From: Desulfobacterales bacterium
GTDB lineage: Bacteria > Desulfobacterota > Desulfobacteria > Desulfobacterales > JAHDSC01
Length of the DNA: 37,721 nucleotides
Reading direction: 5' to 3'
Assembly: GCA_016931455.1 (NCBI GenBank)
Contig: JAFGES010000069.1
Coordinates: 1 to 37,721, forward strand
Made by a program: the position numbers and the translations under genes. Below, one piece after another: positions 16,596-25,302 of the stretch; the stretch's first letter is position 1, and each line of letters begins with the position of its first letter. The notes beneath the pieces were generated by a model that was given only the letters and a program-made list of their open reading frames with translations, had not been told where the DNA came from and did not search any database.

Positions 16596-17825
16596 ATGAA
16601 TCAGAAAGCTGAAATAACCCGGAAAATAAATGGAACCCTAGAGGTACCCGATTTCCCGATTATCCCATTTATCGAAGGCGACGGAATAGGACCGGACATC
16701 TGGCGGGCAACTCGCATGGTAATCGATAAAGCGGTCGAGGCCGCGTACGGTAGTCAAAAAAAAATATGCTGGCTTGAGGTCTACGCAGGAGAAAAAGGAT
16801 ATCGAGAAACAGGCCAATGGCTTCCTGAGACTACATTGGAAACGATCCAAAAGCATGTGATTGCCATCAAAGGTCCTTTGACTACGCCGGTGGGAAAAGG
16901 AATAAGAAGTTTAAATGTTTCCATACGCCGAAAATTACAGCTATATGCCTGCATGCGCCCGATAAAATATCTGGGTTCGGTTCCCAGCCCGATAAGATAT
17001 CCCGAAAAATTCGATATGGTTATTTTTCGTGAAAATACGGAAGATGTGTATGCCGGAATTGAATGGCAAGCCGGCAGCAGTCAAACAAAAAATATCCTAT
17101 CTTTTCTTAGTAAAGAAATGGGCATTTCTCTACCTCAGGATGCCGGTATCGGCCTAAAATCCATCAGTGAAAAAAACAGCAAGCGTTTGGTGACAAAAGC
17201 CATTGCATATGCTATTAAAAATAAGCTTCCGAGCGTTACACTGATGCATAAAGGCAACATAATGAAATTTACCGAAGGTGCATTTAGAAATTGGGGTTAT
17301 GAAGTTGCCGAGGAAATTTTTGGTGATCAAACTCTAACGGAAAAACAACTGCTTGATATTTATAACGGTAAACAACCGCCTGGAAAAGTTGTCATAAAGG
17401 ACCGCCTTGCCGATATGTTGTTTCAACAGGTGCTTATAGAGCCTGAAAAATATCATGTTATCGCTACACCGAACTTAAATGGTGATTATCTTTCAGATGC
17501 ACTGGCAGCGGCAGTTGGAGGATTGGGACTGGCTCCCGGAGCAAATATCGGCGACGATTATGCTGTTTTTGAAGCAACCCATGGAACTGCTCCGACTTTG
17601 GCTGGAAAGGATAAAGCCAACCCGAGTTCTTTAATTCTTTCCGGTGCCATGATGCTCGATTATATCGGCTGGACCAAAGCTTCGAAATTTATCAAACAGG
17701 CGCTTGAAGCGACTTTAAAAGCGGGTGTATTTACTTTGGATCTGGCATCACAAGTAAAGGGAGCCAAAGCAGTAAAATGCTCGCAATTCGCTCAAGCGAT
17801 TATCAAACGCATCGGCTCTTTTTGA
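16596..17825 (+). CDS. icd: NADP-dependent isocitrate dehydrogenase
   Basis: Oxidative decarboxylation of isocitrate to 2-oxoglutarate in the TCA cycle, or its reverse in autotrophs. The 409-residue protein is close to the E. coli enzyme (416). Conserved segments: IPFIEGDGIGPDIW at the N terminus, the substrate loop TTPVGKGIRSLNVSIRRKL with the Ser that is phosphorylated in enteric bacteria, FRENTEDVYAGIEW, LMHKGNIMKFTEGAF, ATPNLNGDYLSDALAA and the NADP site ATHGTAPTLAGKDKANPSS. No AceK-like kinase is present here. It follows rlmB by 21 bp and may be cotranscribed. Confidence 0.95.
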   Translation: MNQKAEITRKINGTLEVPDFPIIPFIEGDGIGPDIWRATRMVIDKAVEAAYGSQKKICWLEVYAGEKGYRETGQWLPETTLETIQKHVIAIKGPLTTPVGKGIRSLNVSIRRKLQLYACMRPIKYLGSVPSPIRYPEKFDMVIFRENTEDVYAGIEWQAGSSQTKNILSFLSKEMGISLPQDAGIGLKSISEKNSKRLVTKAIAYAIKNKLPSVTLMHKGNIMKFTEGAFRNWGYEVAEEIFGDQTLTEKQLLDIYNGKQPPGKVVIKDRLADMLFQQVLIEPEKYHVIATPNLNGDYLSDALAAAVGGLGLAPGANIGDDYAVFEATHGTAPTLAGKDKANPSSLILSGAMMLDYIGWTKASKFIKQALEATLKAGVFTLDLASQVKGAKAVKCSQFAQAIIKRIGSF

Positions 17826-17829
17826 CAAC

Positions 17830-18627
17830 TTGTTGATTTCAATTACCAAAACCCTAAAAAAGGCTTTTTTTCCGTCAAGATGCTTGGTTTGCGGTTCTTT
17901 TCTGCGTCCATCCGGGAAACCCAGTGGTTCTCAGCATGAAAAAATTCCTTTTGCAATGCTCCTGGCACCTTTTTGCTGTCCGAACTGTTCAAATGAATTT
18001 TTATCCATTGAGTCTCCGATCTGTCTGAAATGTGGAAGGATGTTTAACAACTATGACGGAGAGGATCACGTTTGCGGCGAATGCCTGACGTCTCCAAAAA
18101 CATTTTCAATCGCCCGCGCAGCCGGTGTTTATACGAAAGATTTGATCGAGGTCATCCATTGTTACAAGTATAAAAAAAAAATTCAGTTGGCGCGTCCCCT
18201 TGGAAAACTCCTTTTCTCGGCTTTCATTCGTTACTGGAGCAGTCAAAAAATCGATATTGTAGCGCCTATTCCTCTGCATATAAAAAAATTCAGACAACGC
18301 GGATTCAATCAAGCCTACCTTCTTATTAAAAATTGGTTTAATATTGCTACGGACTTAAAGATCGATCTATCCCACATGCAAATTGACAGAAATCTACTTG
18401 TCAGAAATCGCCGGACGCAGCCGCAGGTCGGTCTCAGTCGCATCAAACGGATGGAAAATATCAAAAATGCTTTTAGTATCAATGATCGCGATAAAGTTTT
18501 CAATAGAAAAATATTGCTTGTCGACGACGTCTATACTACGGGAACAACTGTAAATGAATGCGCAAAAGTTCTCATGGAAAACGGTGCAAAAGAGGTTGAC
18601 GTTCTCACACTTGCACGCGCTATGTGA
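17830..18627 (+). CDS. ComF family phosphoribosyltransferase-like protein
   Basis: A 265-residue protein with the ComF layout. An N-terminal double zinc ribbon has paired CxxC motifs at CLVC, CCPNC, CLKC and CGEC. A PRTase fold follows, with PIPLHIKKFRQRGFNQAYLL, RNRRTQPQVGLSRIKRMENIKNAF and the PRPP loop ILLVDDVYTTGTTVNEC. In competent bacteria ComF acts in DNA uptake; here the substrate is unknown. Two consecutive TTG codons (17830 and 17833) are the only plausible start, 4 bp after icd. It overlaps the next gene by 4 nt if that gene starts at its GTG. Confidence 0.88.
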   Translation: MLISITKTLKKAFFPSRCLVCGSFLRPSGKPSGSQHEKIPFAMLLAPFCCPNCSNEFLSIESPICLKCGRMFNNYDGEDHVCGECLTSPKTFSIARAAGVYTKDLIEVIHCYKYKKKIQLARPLGKLLFSAFIRYWSSQKIDIVAPIPLHIKKFRQRGFNQAYLLIKNWFNIATDLKIDLSHMQIDRNLLVRNRRTQPQVGLSRIKRMENIKNAFSINDRDKVFNRKILLVDDVYTTGTTVNECAKVLMENGAKEVDVLTLARAM

Positions 18628-19424
18628 TCGAAATGGATAAGGAAGTGATCTTAAGGCAAATAAACGGCATTTCATTTTTTCAATTTCCTCATCTGGCCGC
18701 TTTTCCCGAAATCTGCCATGGAATTTTTACTCGAAAATCCGGATTTAGCCGTTCACCTTATTGCAGCCTTAATGTCAGCTATGACGTCGGCGATTCTAAA
18801 AGCAATGTCTTCCGGAACAGACAGTCCATTTCAAGTTGCATAGATGCGCAGGATCTTGTTTTCGTAAAACAGACCCACGCAACAGATGTACTGATCTTTA
18901 AAAAAATGGAGACGCCGCAAACCCTGCAAAAGATCGTTTCTGAAAAGGGACTGTTTGGAGATGCGTTGGTAACAGACATCCCCAAAAAATTTCTGGCCAT
19001 TCAGGTTGCCGACTGCCAGGCGGTCCTGATGTATGATCCCGTGCGGCACGTCGTTGCAAATATACATGCCGGGTGGCGCGGAAGTATACACAATATCATC
19101 GCTCAAACTATAACCGTCATGCAAAAAATATTTAACTGCAATGCCGGCCATATTATTGCAGGAGTCGGCCCATCTCTGGGACCGTGCTGCGCGGAATTTA
19201 AAAACTACCGAGAAGAAATTCCACGCCGTTTTTGGAAATACAAAGATGATTCCAACCATTTTGATTTTTGGTCCATAAGCCGTGATCAACTTTGTGATGC
19301 GGGAGTTTTAGATGCAAACATAATCTCAAGCCGGCAATGCACAAAATGCAATCCGGAACTGTTTTTTTCCTATCGGGGTGAACACATCACGGGCAGGTTT
19401 GCCGCCGTCATTGGAATTAGATAG
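18624..19424 (+). CDS. pgeF: Peptidoglycan editing factor / purine nucleoside phosphorylase (YfiH, DUF152)
   Basis: Multicopper-oxidase-like (laccase-domain) cytoplasmic protein of 266 residues. Family motifs: VKQTHATDVLIF, where the His is a zinc ligand; FGDALVTD; VADCQAVLMYDP, which supplies the Cys; and ANIHAGWRGS, which supplies the second His. The C-terminal part has GVGPSLGPCCAEF and the ending CNPELFFSYRGEHITGRFAAVIGI. Relatives act on purine nucleosides and help keep peptidoglycan stem peptides correct. The start is either the GTG at 18624, overlapping comF, or the ATG at 18633; neither has a clear ribosome site. It follows comF in many bacteria only loosely, so functional linkage is not implied. 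Confidence 0.9.
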   Translation: MIEMDKEVILRQINGISFFQFPHLAAFPEICHGIFTRKSGFSRSPYCSLNVSYDVGDSKSNVFRNRQSISSCIDAQDLVFVKQTHATDVLIFKKMETPQTLQKIVSEKGLFGDALVTDIPKKFLAIQVADCQAVLMYDPVRHVVANIHAGWRGSIHNIIAQTITVMQKIFNCNAGHIIAGVGPSLGPCCAEFKNYREEIPRRFWKYKDDSNHFDFWSISRDQLCDAGVLDANIISSRQCTKCNPELFFSYRGEHITGRFAAVIGIR

Positions 19425-19471
19425 TCAATTTTAAAAAAACAGCCGAATATGAAAACCTGGGGTTAGAAAAC

Positions 19472-20266
19472 ATGTTTCAAGAAAAAGTTCAAATTCTCTG
19501 GAATAAAAAAGTAGGCCCTTTGTACTATAGGATCGGTTTAAAATCTCAGCGTATACATCTGAATGCAAAACCAGGTCAGTTCGTCATGCTGCACCTTGCA
19601 GACTCCTCTGCTGTTTTTCTGCGCCGTCCTTTTTCGATCCACAGATTAACTCCCTATAACGGTCCCTCGGAAGGTATCGAACTTCTTTATAAGGTCATCG
19701 GAAAGGGGACTCAAAAGCTTTCGATGTTTAAAAAAGGTAATTTTGTTGATCTACTCGGCCCATTGGGAAAAGGTTTTTCAATACCGGAGGATCTCCATCA
19801 TATTTTTATTGTTGCCGGAGGAGTTGGAGTCGCCCCAATGGTTTTTTTAGCCTTATCACTCCACACAAAAATGGATCTATCTCAATCCTCAGTATTTTTA
19901 GGAGGAAGAACAAAAGAAGATCTGTTGTGCAAAAATGATTTCGGCGCTCTTGGAATGAATGTCCATATCAGTACGGATGACGGGAGTGCCGGAGACAAAT
20001 GTTTGGTGACTCATCCACTTGAAATCGCTGTTAAAAAGAGCCGACCGCAAATAATTTATGCCTGCGGCCCTTGGAATATGCTTAAATGTGTCCGTGATAT
20101 TGCAAAAAAATATGCCGTACCCTGTCAAATCTCGATTGAAACAAGAATGGCCTGCGGTATCGGTGCCTGCCTTGGATGTGCGGTTGAACATCAAGGCAAT
20201 GGAGATAAATACCTGCATGCCTGCATTGATGGACCGGTTTTTGATGCAACCACCCTTGCTTTTTAA
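19472..20266 (+). CDS. pyrK: Dihydroorotate dehydrogenase electron-transfer subunit (PyrK-like)
   Basis: Flavin and iron-sulfur subunit that passes electrons from dihydroorotate dehydrogenase B to NAD+. The 264-residue protein has an FAD-binding beta-barrel (RRPFSIHRLTP for FAD, about residues 50-60), a ferredoxin-reductase NAD domain (IFIVAGGVGVAPMVFLAL) and a C-terminal [2Fe-2S] site with four cysteines (CGIGACLGCAVEH, plus the Cys in YLHAC). Length and cysteine spacing match PyrK. The catalytic partner pyrD, usually the next gene, is missing: the following genes are ATP synthase subunits. A related oxidoreductase subunit therefore remains possible, though the cluster pattern favours PyrK. 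Confidence 0.85.
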   Translation: MFQEKVQILWNKKVGPLYYRIGLKSQRIHLNAKPGQFVMLHLADSSAVFLRRPFSIHRLTPYNGPSEGIELLYKVIGKGTQKLSMFKKGNFVDLLGPLGKGFSIPEDLHHIFIVAGGVGVAPMVFLALSLHTKMDLSQSSVFLGGRTKEDLLCKNDFGALGMNVHISTDDGSAGDKCLVTHPLEIAVKKSRPQIIYACGPWNMLKCVRDIAKKYAVPCQISIETRMACGIGACLGCAVEHQGNGDKYLHACIDGPVFDATTLAF

Positions 20267-20321
20267 AAATATAAGTAAGATCAGCATCCCCGCTTAAAAG
20301 ATAAAGTAGGGTGACATTTTT

Positions 20322-20342
20322 AATTGCATTCTGTTTGCAATT
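20322..20342 (+). terminator. Weak hairpin after pyrK
   Basis: A perfect 7-bp inverted repeat (AATTGCA / TGCAATT) with a 7-nt loop is followed by a short T-rich stretch. The stem is A/T-rich and weak. It lies 56 bp past the pyrK stop and could separate it from the atp genes. Confidence 0.3.
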
Positions 20343-20438
20343 TTAGATTGACTTGCTCATAATCCTGTGTTAGTGCCTTGACTTTCAAATAGGGTTGATT
20401 GAGGACCTTTTCTCCAATTTTAGGAGGTGTCCTTTTTC

Positions 20439-20660
20439 ATGAAAAAAGAAAATAAACGTTATTTAAAAGATCTTGCATACTACAGCAGCCTTGGACTTTC
20501 GGTATCATTTTCAATCTTTATCGGGCTTGCGGTCGGTGTATACCTTGACCGGCACGTATTTCATACAACCCCTTGGCTCACACTTATTTTTCTTGGGCTA
20601 GGCATTGTAGCCGGTTACCGGAATATCGCACTTGCAATAAAAAAGAGTAGAAAATTTTGA
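20439..20660 (+). CDS. atpZ: AtpZ/AtpI-like small membrane protein
   Basis: A 73-residue protein (MKKENKRYLKDLAYYSS...) with two predicted membrane helices, about 15-35 and 45-65. It has the family pattern GxxVGxYLDRHxxxTxPWLTLIFLGLGIVAGYRN. AtpZ and AtpI-type proteins help assemble the c-ring and may carry Mg2+ or Ca2+ for the ATP synthase. A GTG at 20427 in the same frame would add four residues, but it overlaps the AGGAGG ribosome site at 20422-20427. The ATG at 20439 is therefore the better start. First gene of the F0 cluster; 17 bp before atpI. Confidence 0.85.
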   Translation: MKKENKRYLKDLAYYSSLGLSVSFSIFIGLAVGVYLDRHVFHTTPWLTLIFLGLGIVAGYRNIALAIKKSRKF

Positions 20661-20677
20661 CAAGAGAGATTTAGACC

Positions 20678-21064
20678 GTGGCAATTCACCAACGCCTTTT
20701 AAAATTTGTAACCCTTACAAACTGGATTCTCTTATTTATTGTGAGTATCTTGGGAATTAGCCTGACACCCTTTGATTTCGCAAAAGGCATCATGTTTGGG
20801 GGGCTTATTGTTACGGTCAATTTTCATCTGTTGTCCCGAACGCTTAAAAAATCTCTTACGCCACCGCATTTATCCTCGCATCGGGTGGTTTTGGCCAAAT
20901 ACTACCTCCGTTTTGCTGTCAGCGCATTTATTTTATATCTACTGATATCAAAACATTTCGTCGATCCTCTGGGTCTATTTATTGGGCTTTCCATTGTGGT
21001 TTTCAGTATAACTTTAGCAACCATCCTTGAATTAAAAAAACTAATATTAAAGGAGGCAATTTAA
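20678..21064 (+). CDS. atpI: ATP synthase subunit I-like membrane protein
   Basis: A 128-residue protein with four predicted membrane helices. It resembles the AtpI/AtpR group that lies before atpB: WILLFIVSILGI, FAKGIMFGGLIVTVNFHLLSRTLKK and AKYYLRFAVSAFILYLLIS are typical. It starts at a GTG. Proteins of this type are thought to help c-ring assembly and are not stable parts of the enzyme. The last codons contain the AAGGAGG ribosome site of atpB, only 1 bp away, so translation of the two is probably coupled. Assignment rests partly on position. Confidence 0.8.
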   Translation: MAIHQRLLKFVTLTNWILLFIVSILGISLTPFDFAKGIMFGGLIVTVNFHLLSRTLKKSLTPPHLSSHRVVLAKYYLRFAVSAFILYLLISKHFVDPLGLFIGLSIVVFSITLATILELKKLILKEAI

Positions 21065-21065
21065 G

Positions 21066-21755
21066 TTGGAACATCCTTATCTCTTTTTCGGCAAATTGTT
21101 TGAATGGATCGGTCTGGGACATTTTGCTCACGCCAATCCCCATGTTGTTTATTCATGGGTGGCTATGATCATTCTTATCGTTCTAGGTGCCATTGCCGCC
21201 AAGGGCGTCAGCATGATTCCCAAAAAATCACAAAACGTATTCGAGGTCGCCATTTCAGGCATCGAGCAATTTATGCTTGATATCACCGGGGAAGAAGGTC
21301 GTCAGTTTTTCCCGATCGTCTGCACGATATTTATTTATATTTTACTGTGCAACCTAATGGGCCTGATTCCCGGTTTTTTCTGCCCGACCGCCAACCTCAA
21401 TACAACCCTTTCAATGGCAATCCCGGTATTTATTTTTACTCATTATATTGGGATTAAATATCATGGTGCCAAATATATAAAGCATTTCATCGGGCCCGTA
21501 TGGTGGATGAGTCCTCTTATTTTTCCTATTGAACTCATCGGCCATTTCGCTCGTATTTTGTCACTGTCTTTCCGACTCTTCGGCAATATGATGGGACATG
21601 AGCTGGTCGTCGGCATCCTTCTCGCTTTAGCGGGTATTTTCTTTGCCCCCTTACCGATCATGGTGCTGGGTGTTTTGGTTGCCTTAATACAAGCATTTGT
21701 ATTTTTTATTCTTTCAATTATGTATTTCACGGGTTCGATGGAACATGCACATTAA
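21066..21755 (+). CDS. atpB: F0F1 ATP synthase subunit a
   Basis: Membrane half-channel subunit that carries ions to and from the c-ring. It is 229 residues, within the normal range, with five to six membrane helices. The essential Arg lies in the conserved FARILSLSFRLFGNMMGHELVVGILL near residue 172. Helices before it include LLCNLMGLIPGFFCPTANLNTTLSMAIPVF. It starts at a TTG at 21066, supported by AAGGAGG nine bases upstream and by placement 1 bp after atpI. It is followed after 90 bp by atpE. Confidence 0.95.
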   Translation: MEHPYLFFGKLFEWIGLGHFAHANPHVVYSWVAMIILIVLGAIAAKGVSMIPKKSQNVFEVAISGIEQFMLDITGEEGRQFFPIVCTIFIYILLCNLMGLIPGFFCPTANLNTTLSMAIPVFIFTHYIGIKYHGAKYIKHFIGPVWWMSPLIFPIELIGHFARILSLSFRLFGNMMGHELVVGILLALAGIFFAPLPIMVLGVLVALIQAFVFFILSIMYFTGSMEHAH

Positions 21756-21845
21756 TAAGACCCGTATAAACAGTTACATACATTTTTTTATGGGAAAAAT
21801 GGAAGAAGCAAATATATATTATTAATTAAAAGGAGGTAGAGTTTT

Positions 21846-22127
21846 ATGGGTTCAGAAGCATTACAATTTTTTGCCTATTGTGCTATCGCCGCCGGTTTCG
21901 GTCTGGGAATTGCAGCCTTGGGTTGCGGTATTGGTCAGGGTCTTGGTTTAAAAGGCGCTGTTGAAGGTGTTGCCAGAAATCCGGAATCTTCAGGTAAAGT
22001 AACGGTTACCATGCTGATCGGTCTAGCTATGATCGAATCACTGACGATTTACGCACTGGTTATCTCTCTGATCCTTATCTATGCACATCCGCAGGCATCA
22101 GCAATTGCTAAGCTGTTCGGTGCTTAA
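21846..22127 (+). CDS. atpE: F0F1 ATP synthase subunit c
   Basis: Rotor-ring subunit, 93 residues, a hairpin of two membrane helices joined by the ARNPESSGK loop. The ion-binding Glu is E64. Gln31 (GIGQG) in helix 1, plus E64, S65 and Y69 in helix 2 ([11 protein letters not shown]), match the Gln, Glu, Ser and Tyr of the known Na+-binding c-ring of Ilyobacter. The Thr after Ser is Leu here (L66). A very strong ribosome site (AAAGGAGGT) precedes the ATG, as expected for a subunit made in many copies. No atpF, atpH or F1 genes follow, so they must lie elsewhere. Confidence 0.96.
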   Translation: MGSEALQFFAYCAIAAGFGLGIAALGCGIGQGLGLKGAVEGVARNPESSGKVTVTMLIGLAMIESLTIYALVISLILIYAHPQASAIAKLFGA

Positions 22128-22172
22128 TGGATAGATAATAGATAAACATTTAGATACATAATATCATCAAAA

Positions 22173-22222
22173 AAAATAAAACAAGGCTGAATTCTTAAAA
22201 GGGTTCAGCCTTGTTTTATTTT
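22173..22222. terminator. Bidirectional rho-independent terminator between atpE and uvrA
   Basis: A 19-bp perfect inverted repeat with left arm 22173-22191 (AAAATAAAACAAGGCTGAA), a 12-nt loop and right arm 22204-22222. The GC core (AAGGCTGAA) is flanked by A runs on the left and T runs on the right, so it works on both strands. The uvrA stop codon at 22216 lies within the right arm, so the end of uvrA coding sequence is part of the hairpin. Confidence 0.9.
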
Positions 22223-25044
22223 GTCTCACGAGATAAGACTTTTTTTAAAAATTGCCCGGTATAAGAGGCCTGGATATTTGTTAGTTCTTCCGGAGTGCCG
22301 CACCCTACGATATACCCCCCCTCATCACCGCCTTCCGGGCCGAGATCAACAATGTAGTCGGTTGATTTGATCACGTCCATATTATGTTCAATCACAACAA
22401 CCGTATTACCAGCATCCACCAGCTTATTCAGCACATCAAGAAGCTTATGGATGTCATCCATATGCAGTCCGGTAGTCGGCTCATCAAGGATATAAATCGT
22501 CCTACCGGTGCCTTTTTTGCTAAGTTCCCTTGCCAGTTTGATTCGTTGAGCCTCACCCCCGGAAAGTGTGGTAGCCGCTTGACCAATACGAATATAACCC
22601 AACCCGACATCAATCAGTGTTTGTAATTTTGTTGTGATATTTTTTATATTTCTCCAAAACACCAAGGATTGATTGATGGTCATATCGAGAACTTCAGCTA
22701 TATTTCTCCCCTTGTACCGAATTTCCAGCGTCTCGCGGTTATATCGTTTACCATGGCACATATCACAGGCAACATAAACATCCGGAAGAAAATGCATCTC
22801 TATTTTTATGATGCCGTCACCGCGGCAGGCCTCACACCTTCCACCCTTGAGATTGAAACTGAAACGACCGGTCTTGTAACCTCGCGTCCGAGCTTCCATC
22901 GTTCGGGCAAAAAGCTCGCGTATATCTGTAAAAACTCCTGTGTAGGTTCCTGGGTTCGATCGCGGTGTTTTCCCAATGGGTGTTTGATCGATGTTAACAA
23001 CTTTATCGATAGATTCAATCCCACGTATACATGAATGCTTTCCAGCCGGAATGCGGGCGTGATAAAGCCTTTGGGCGAGGGCTCGGTATAAGATCTCAAG
23101 GACAAGAGTTGATTTACCCGAGCCGGAGACACCGGTTACACCGATGAAGCAACCCAAAGGCAATTCCACATCAATACACTTAAGGTTATTTTCAGATGCC
23201 TCCTTGATAATCAGTTTTTTTCCTTGGCCTTTGCGTCGCTTTTGTGGGACTTCAATCCGCTTTTTGCCTGAAAGATACTGTCCCGTTAAGCTCTTACATT
23301 CCTGAAGCAATGCTTCAGGGGTTCCGGAAAATACAACCTGTCCCCCATTGATACCGGCACCCGGTCCCATATCAATAACATAATCGGAAGCAAGAATGGT
23401 CTCTTCATCATGTTCAACAATCAGCACCGTATTGTCGAGATCACGCATCTGTAAAAGCATCTCCAGCAAACGTTGATTATCGCGCTGATGCAATCCGATG
23501 CTAGGTTCATCTAGAACATAGAGCACGCCGGTTAATTTCGACCCAATCTGGGTGGCTAATCGTATCCTCTGGCTCTCACCACCGGATAACGTATTCGCAG
23601 ATCTGTTCAGAGTTAGATAACCGAGACCCAATTTCTCGAGAAAACCGAGCCGTTCATTGATTTCCTTCAAGATTCTTTCGGCAATGATTCGTTTTTTTCC
23701 ATTGAGTTTCAGCCCATTGATAAAATTTCGGGCTTTTACCAAAGAAAGCCCCGTTATTTCCGATAGAGTAAGATTGCCGACTTTAACGGATCGAGCGGCT
23801 TGGTTTAATTTGCTGCCATTGCATTCGGGGCAAGGACGAAAATCCATATACCGCTCAATCTCTCTTCGTATTTGATATGAATCGGTTTCTTTGTAACGTC
23901 GTTCTAAGGTCGGTATTAGCCCTTCAAATGGCTTTTTATAATAAAAGCGCTTATTATCTCGATCAAAATGAAAGGTTATTTTTTCATCACCTGATCCGTA
24001 AAGCAGAACCTGTTTAAAATCATCCGGCAACTCTTTATATGCGGCATAGAGATTGACTCCATAATGCAGCGTAAGTGCCTCTAAAAATTCATAAAAATGA
24101 GCAGAGTTCCGGTTTGCCCAGGGCAGGACCGCACCCTCCCTTAAAGAAATTTCTTGGTTTGGTGTAATAAGATCCGGATCAAACTCGGTAGTTGAGCCTA
24201 GACCGCCACATTTAGGACATGCACCTTGCGGAGAATTAAAAGAAAAACCGGCAGGAGTAAACTCAGGATAACTGACTCCGCATTGGACACAAGCCGCTTT
24301 TTCACTAAAAAGAATCGGTTCACTTCCTTGAATATCCACCGTCACAAGGCCACCGGACAGAGCCAAAGCCAATTCTAAAGAATCTGCAAGCCGTTTTTGA
24401 ATATTTTTCTTTGTGATCAAGCGATCGACCACGACATCAATGAAGTGTTTTTGGTTTTTGTCAAGCTTATTGATTTCCTCAATTTCAAGGATTTCACCAT
24501 TTAGACGCACGCGGGCAAAGCCCTCTTTTTTCAATTGCTTGAAAAGTTTTATATGCGTACCCTTCCGGCCGCGAATAATTGGTGCTAAAATAATAATTCG
24601 GGTACCTTCAGGTAAAGACATCAATTGATCGCCGATCTGATCCATTGTCTGCGATGTAATCGGCCTTCCACATTTGTAGCAATGGGCTGTGCCGATTCTA
24701 GCGAAAAGGAGTCGAAGGTAATCGTAAATTTCAGTGACTGTTCCAACGGTTGACCGAGGGTTGTGACCGGCTGTTTTTTGCTCAATGGCTATGGCCGGTG
24801 AAAGTCCTTCTATGATATCGACATCCGGTTTTTCCAACCGTTCGAGAAACTGTCGGGCATAGGTTGAAAGTGACTCCACATATCGTCGCTGACCTTCTGC
24901 ATAAAGCGTATCAAATGCAAGACTGGATTTACCGGAGCCGGAAAGACCGGTTATGACAACAAGCTGATTGCGAGGAAATTCAACATCGATATTTTTTAAG
25001 TTATGCTGTCTGGCACCACGAATGATGATTTGTTTGGATTGCAT
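22216..25044 (-). CDS. uvrA: Excinuclease ABC subunit A
   Basis: DNA damage-recognition ATPase of nucleotide excision repair, working with UvrB and UvrC. It is 942 residues, the usual size. Two ABC modules are visible. The first has Walker A TGLSGSGKSSLAFDTLYAEGQ and signature LSGGESQRIRLA. The second has Walker A TGVSGSGKSTLV and signature LSGGEAQRIKLARELSK, each followed by YxLDEP-type Walker B. The zinc knuckles include CYKCGRPI, CVQCGVSYPEF with CPKCGGLG, and CEACRGDG with CDMCHGKRY. It is transcribed alone, converging with atpE. There is no clear SOS box upstream. Confidence 0.97.
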   Translation of the reverse strand: MQSKQIIIRGARQHNLKNIDVEFPRNQLVVITGLSGSGKSSLAFDTLYAEGQRRYVESLSTYARQFLERLEKPDVDIIEGLSPAIAIEQKTAGHNPRSTVGTVTEIYDYLRLLFARIGTAHCYKCGRPITSQTMDQIGDQLMSLPEGTRIIILAPIIRGRKGTHIKLFKQLKKEGFARVRLNGEILEIEEINKLDKNQKHFIDVVVDRLITKKNIQKRLADSLELALALSGGLVTVDIQGSEPILFSEKAACVQCGVSYPEFTPAGFSFNSPQGACPKCGGLGSTTEFDPDLITPNQEISLREGAVLPWANRNSAHFYEFLEALTLHYGVNLYAAYKELPDDFKQVLLYGSGDEKITFHFDRDNKRFYYKKPFEGLIPTLERRYKETDSYQIRREIERYMDFRPCPECNGSKLNQAARSVKVGNLTLSEITGLSLVKARNFINGLKLNGKKRIIAERILKEINERLGFLEKLGLGYLTLNRSANTLSGGESQRIRLATQIGSKLTGVLYVLDEPSIGLHQRDNQRLLEMLLQMRDLDNTVLIVEHDEETILASDYVIDMGPGAGINGGQVVFSGTPEALLQECKSLTGQYLSGKKRIEVPQKRRKGQGKKLIIKEASENNLKCIDVELPLGCFIGVTGVSGSGKSTLVLEILYRALAQRLYHARIPAGKHSCIRGIESIDKVVNIDQTPIGKTPRSNPGTYTGVFTDIRELFARTMEARTRGYKTGRFSFNLKGGRCEACRGDGIIKIEMHFLPDVYVACDMCHGKRYNRETLEIRYKGRNIAEVLDMTINQSLVFWRNIKNITTKLQTLIDVGLGYIRIGQAATTLSGGEAQRIKLARELSKKGTGRTIYILDEPTTGLHMDDIHKLLDVLNKLVDAGNTVVVIEHNMDVIKSTDYIVDLGPEGGDEGGYIVGCGTPEELTNIQASYTGQFLKKVLSRETK

Positions 25045-25219
25045 CGGTAATGATTCGTTGAGATTTACTAAAAAAATTATCTACTTAAATCCGAGATAGC
25101 TTACAGAATTTTGAAATATTTTACAAATCATTTCCATTTCCCATAACTATTGGAAACTTATGTTATATATCTTAAAAAAATTCAGAACTGCTATTTTTTC
25201 AAAAATCGTAGAATATCAA

Positions 25220-25262
25220 AGAATAATTAAGATTTTGCAAGAATCGCTTTTTTAATTATTCT
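25220..25262. terminator. 11-bp perfect inverted repeat downstream of the small ORF
   Basis: AGAATAATTAA (25220-25230) pairs with TTAATTATTCT (25252-25262) across a 21-nt loop. It begins 41 bp past the stop of the small minus-strand ORF at 25303, and an A/T-rich stretch follows on that strand. It could be a weak terminator or a protein-binding palindrome in the uvrA upstream region. Confidence 0.35.
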
Positions 25263-25302
25263 GTTAACAACTCTCGATCTACCTAAAATGCTTAACAATA
25301 AA

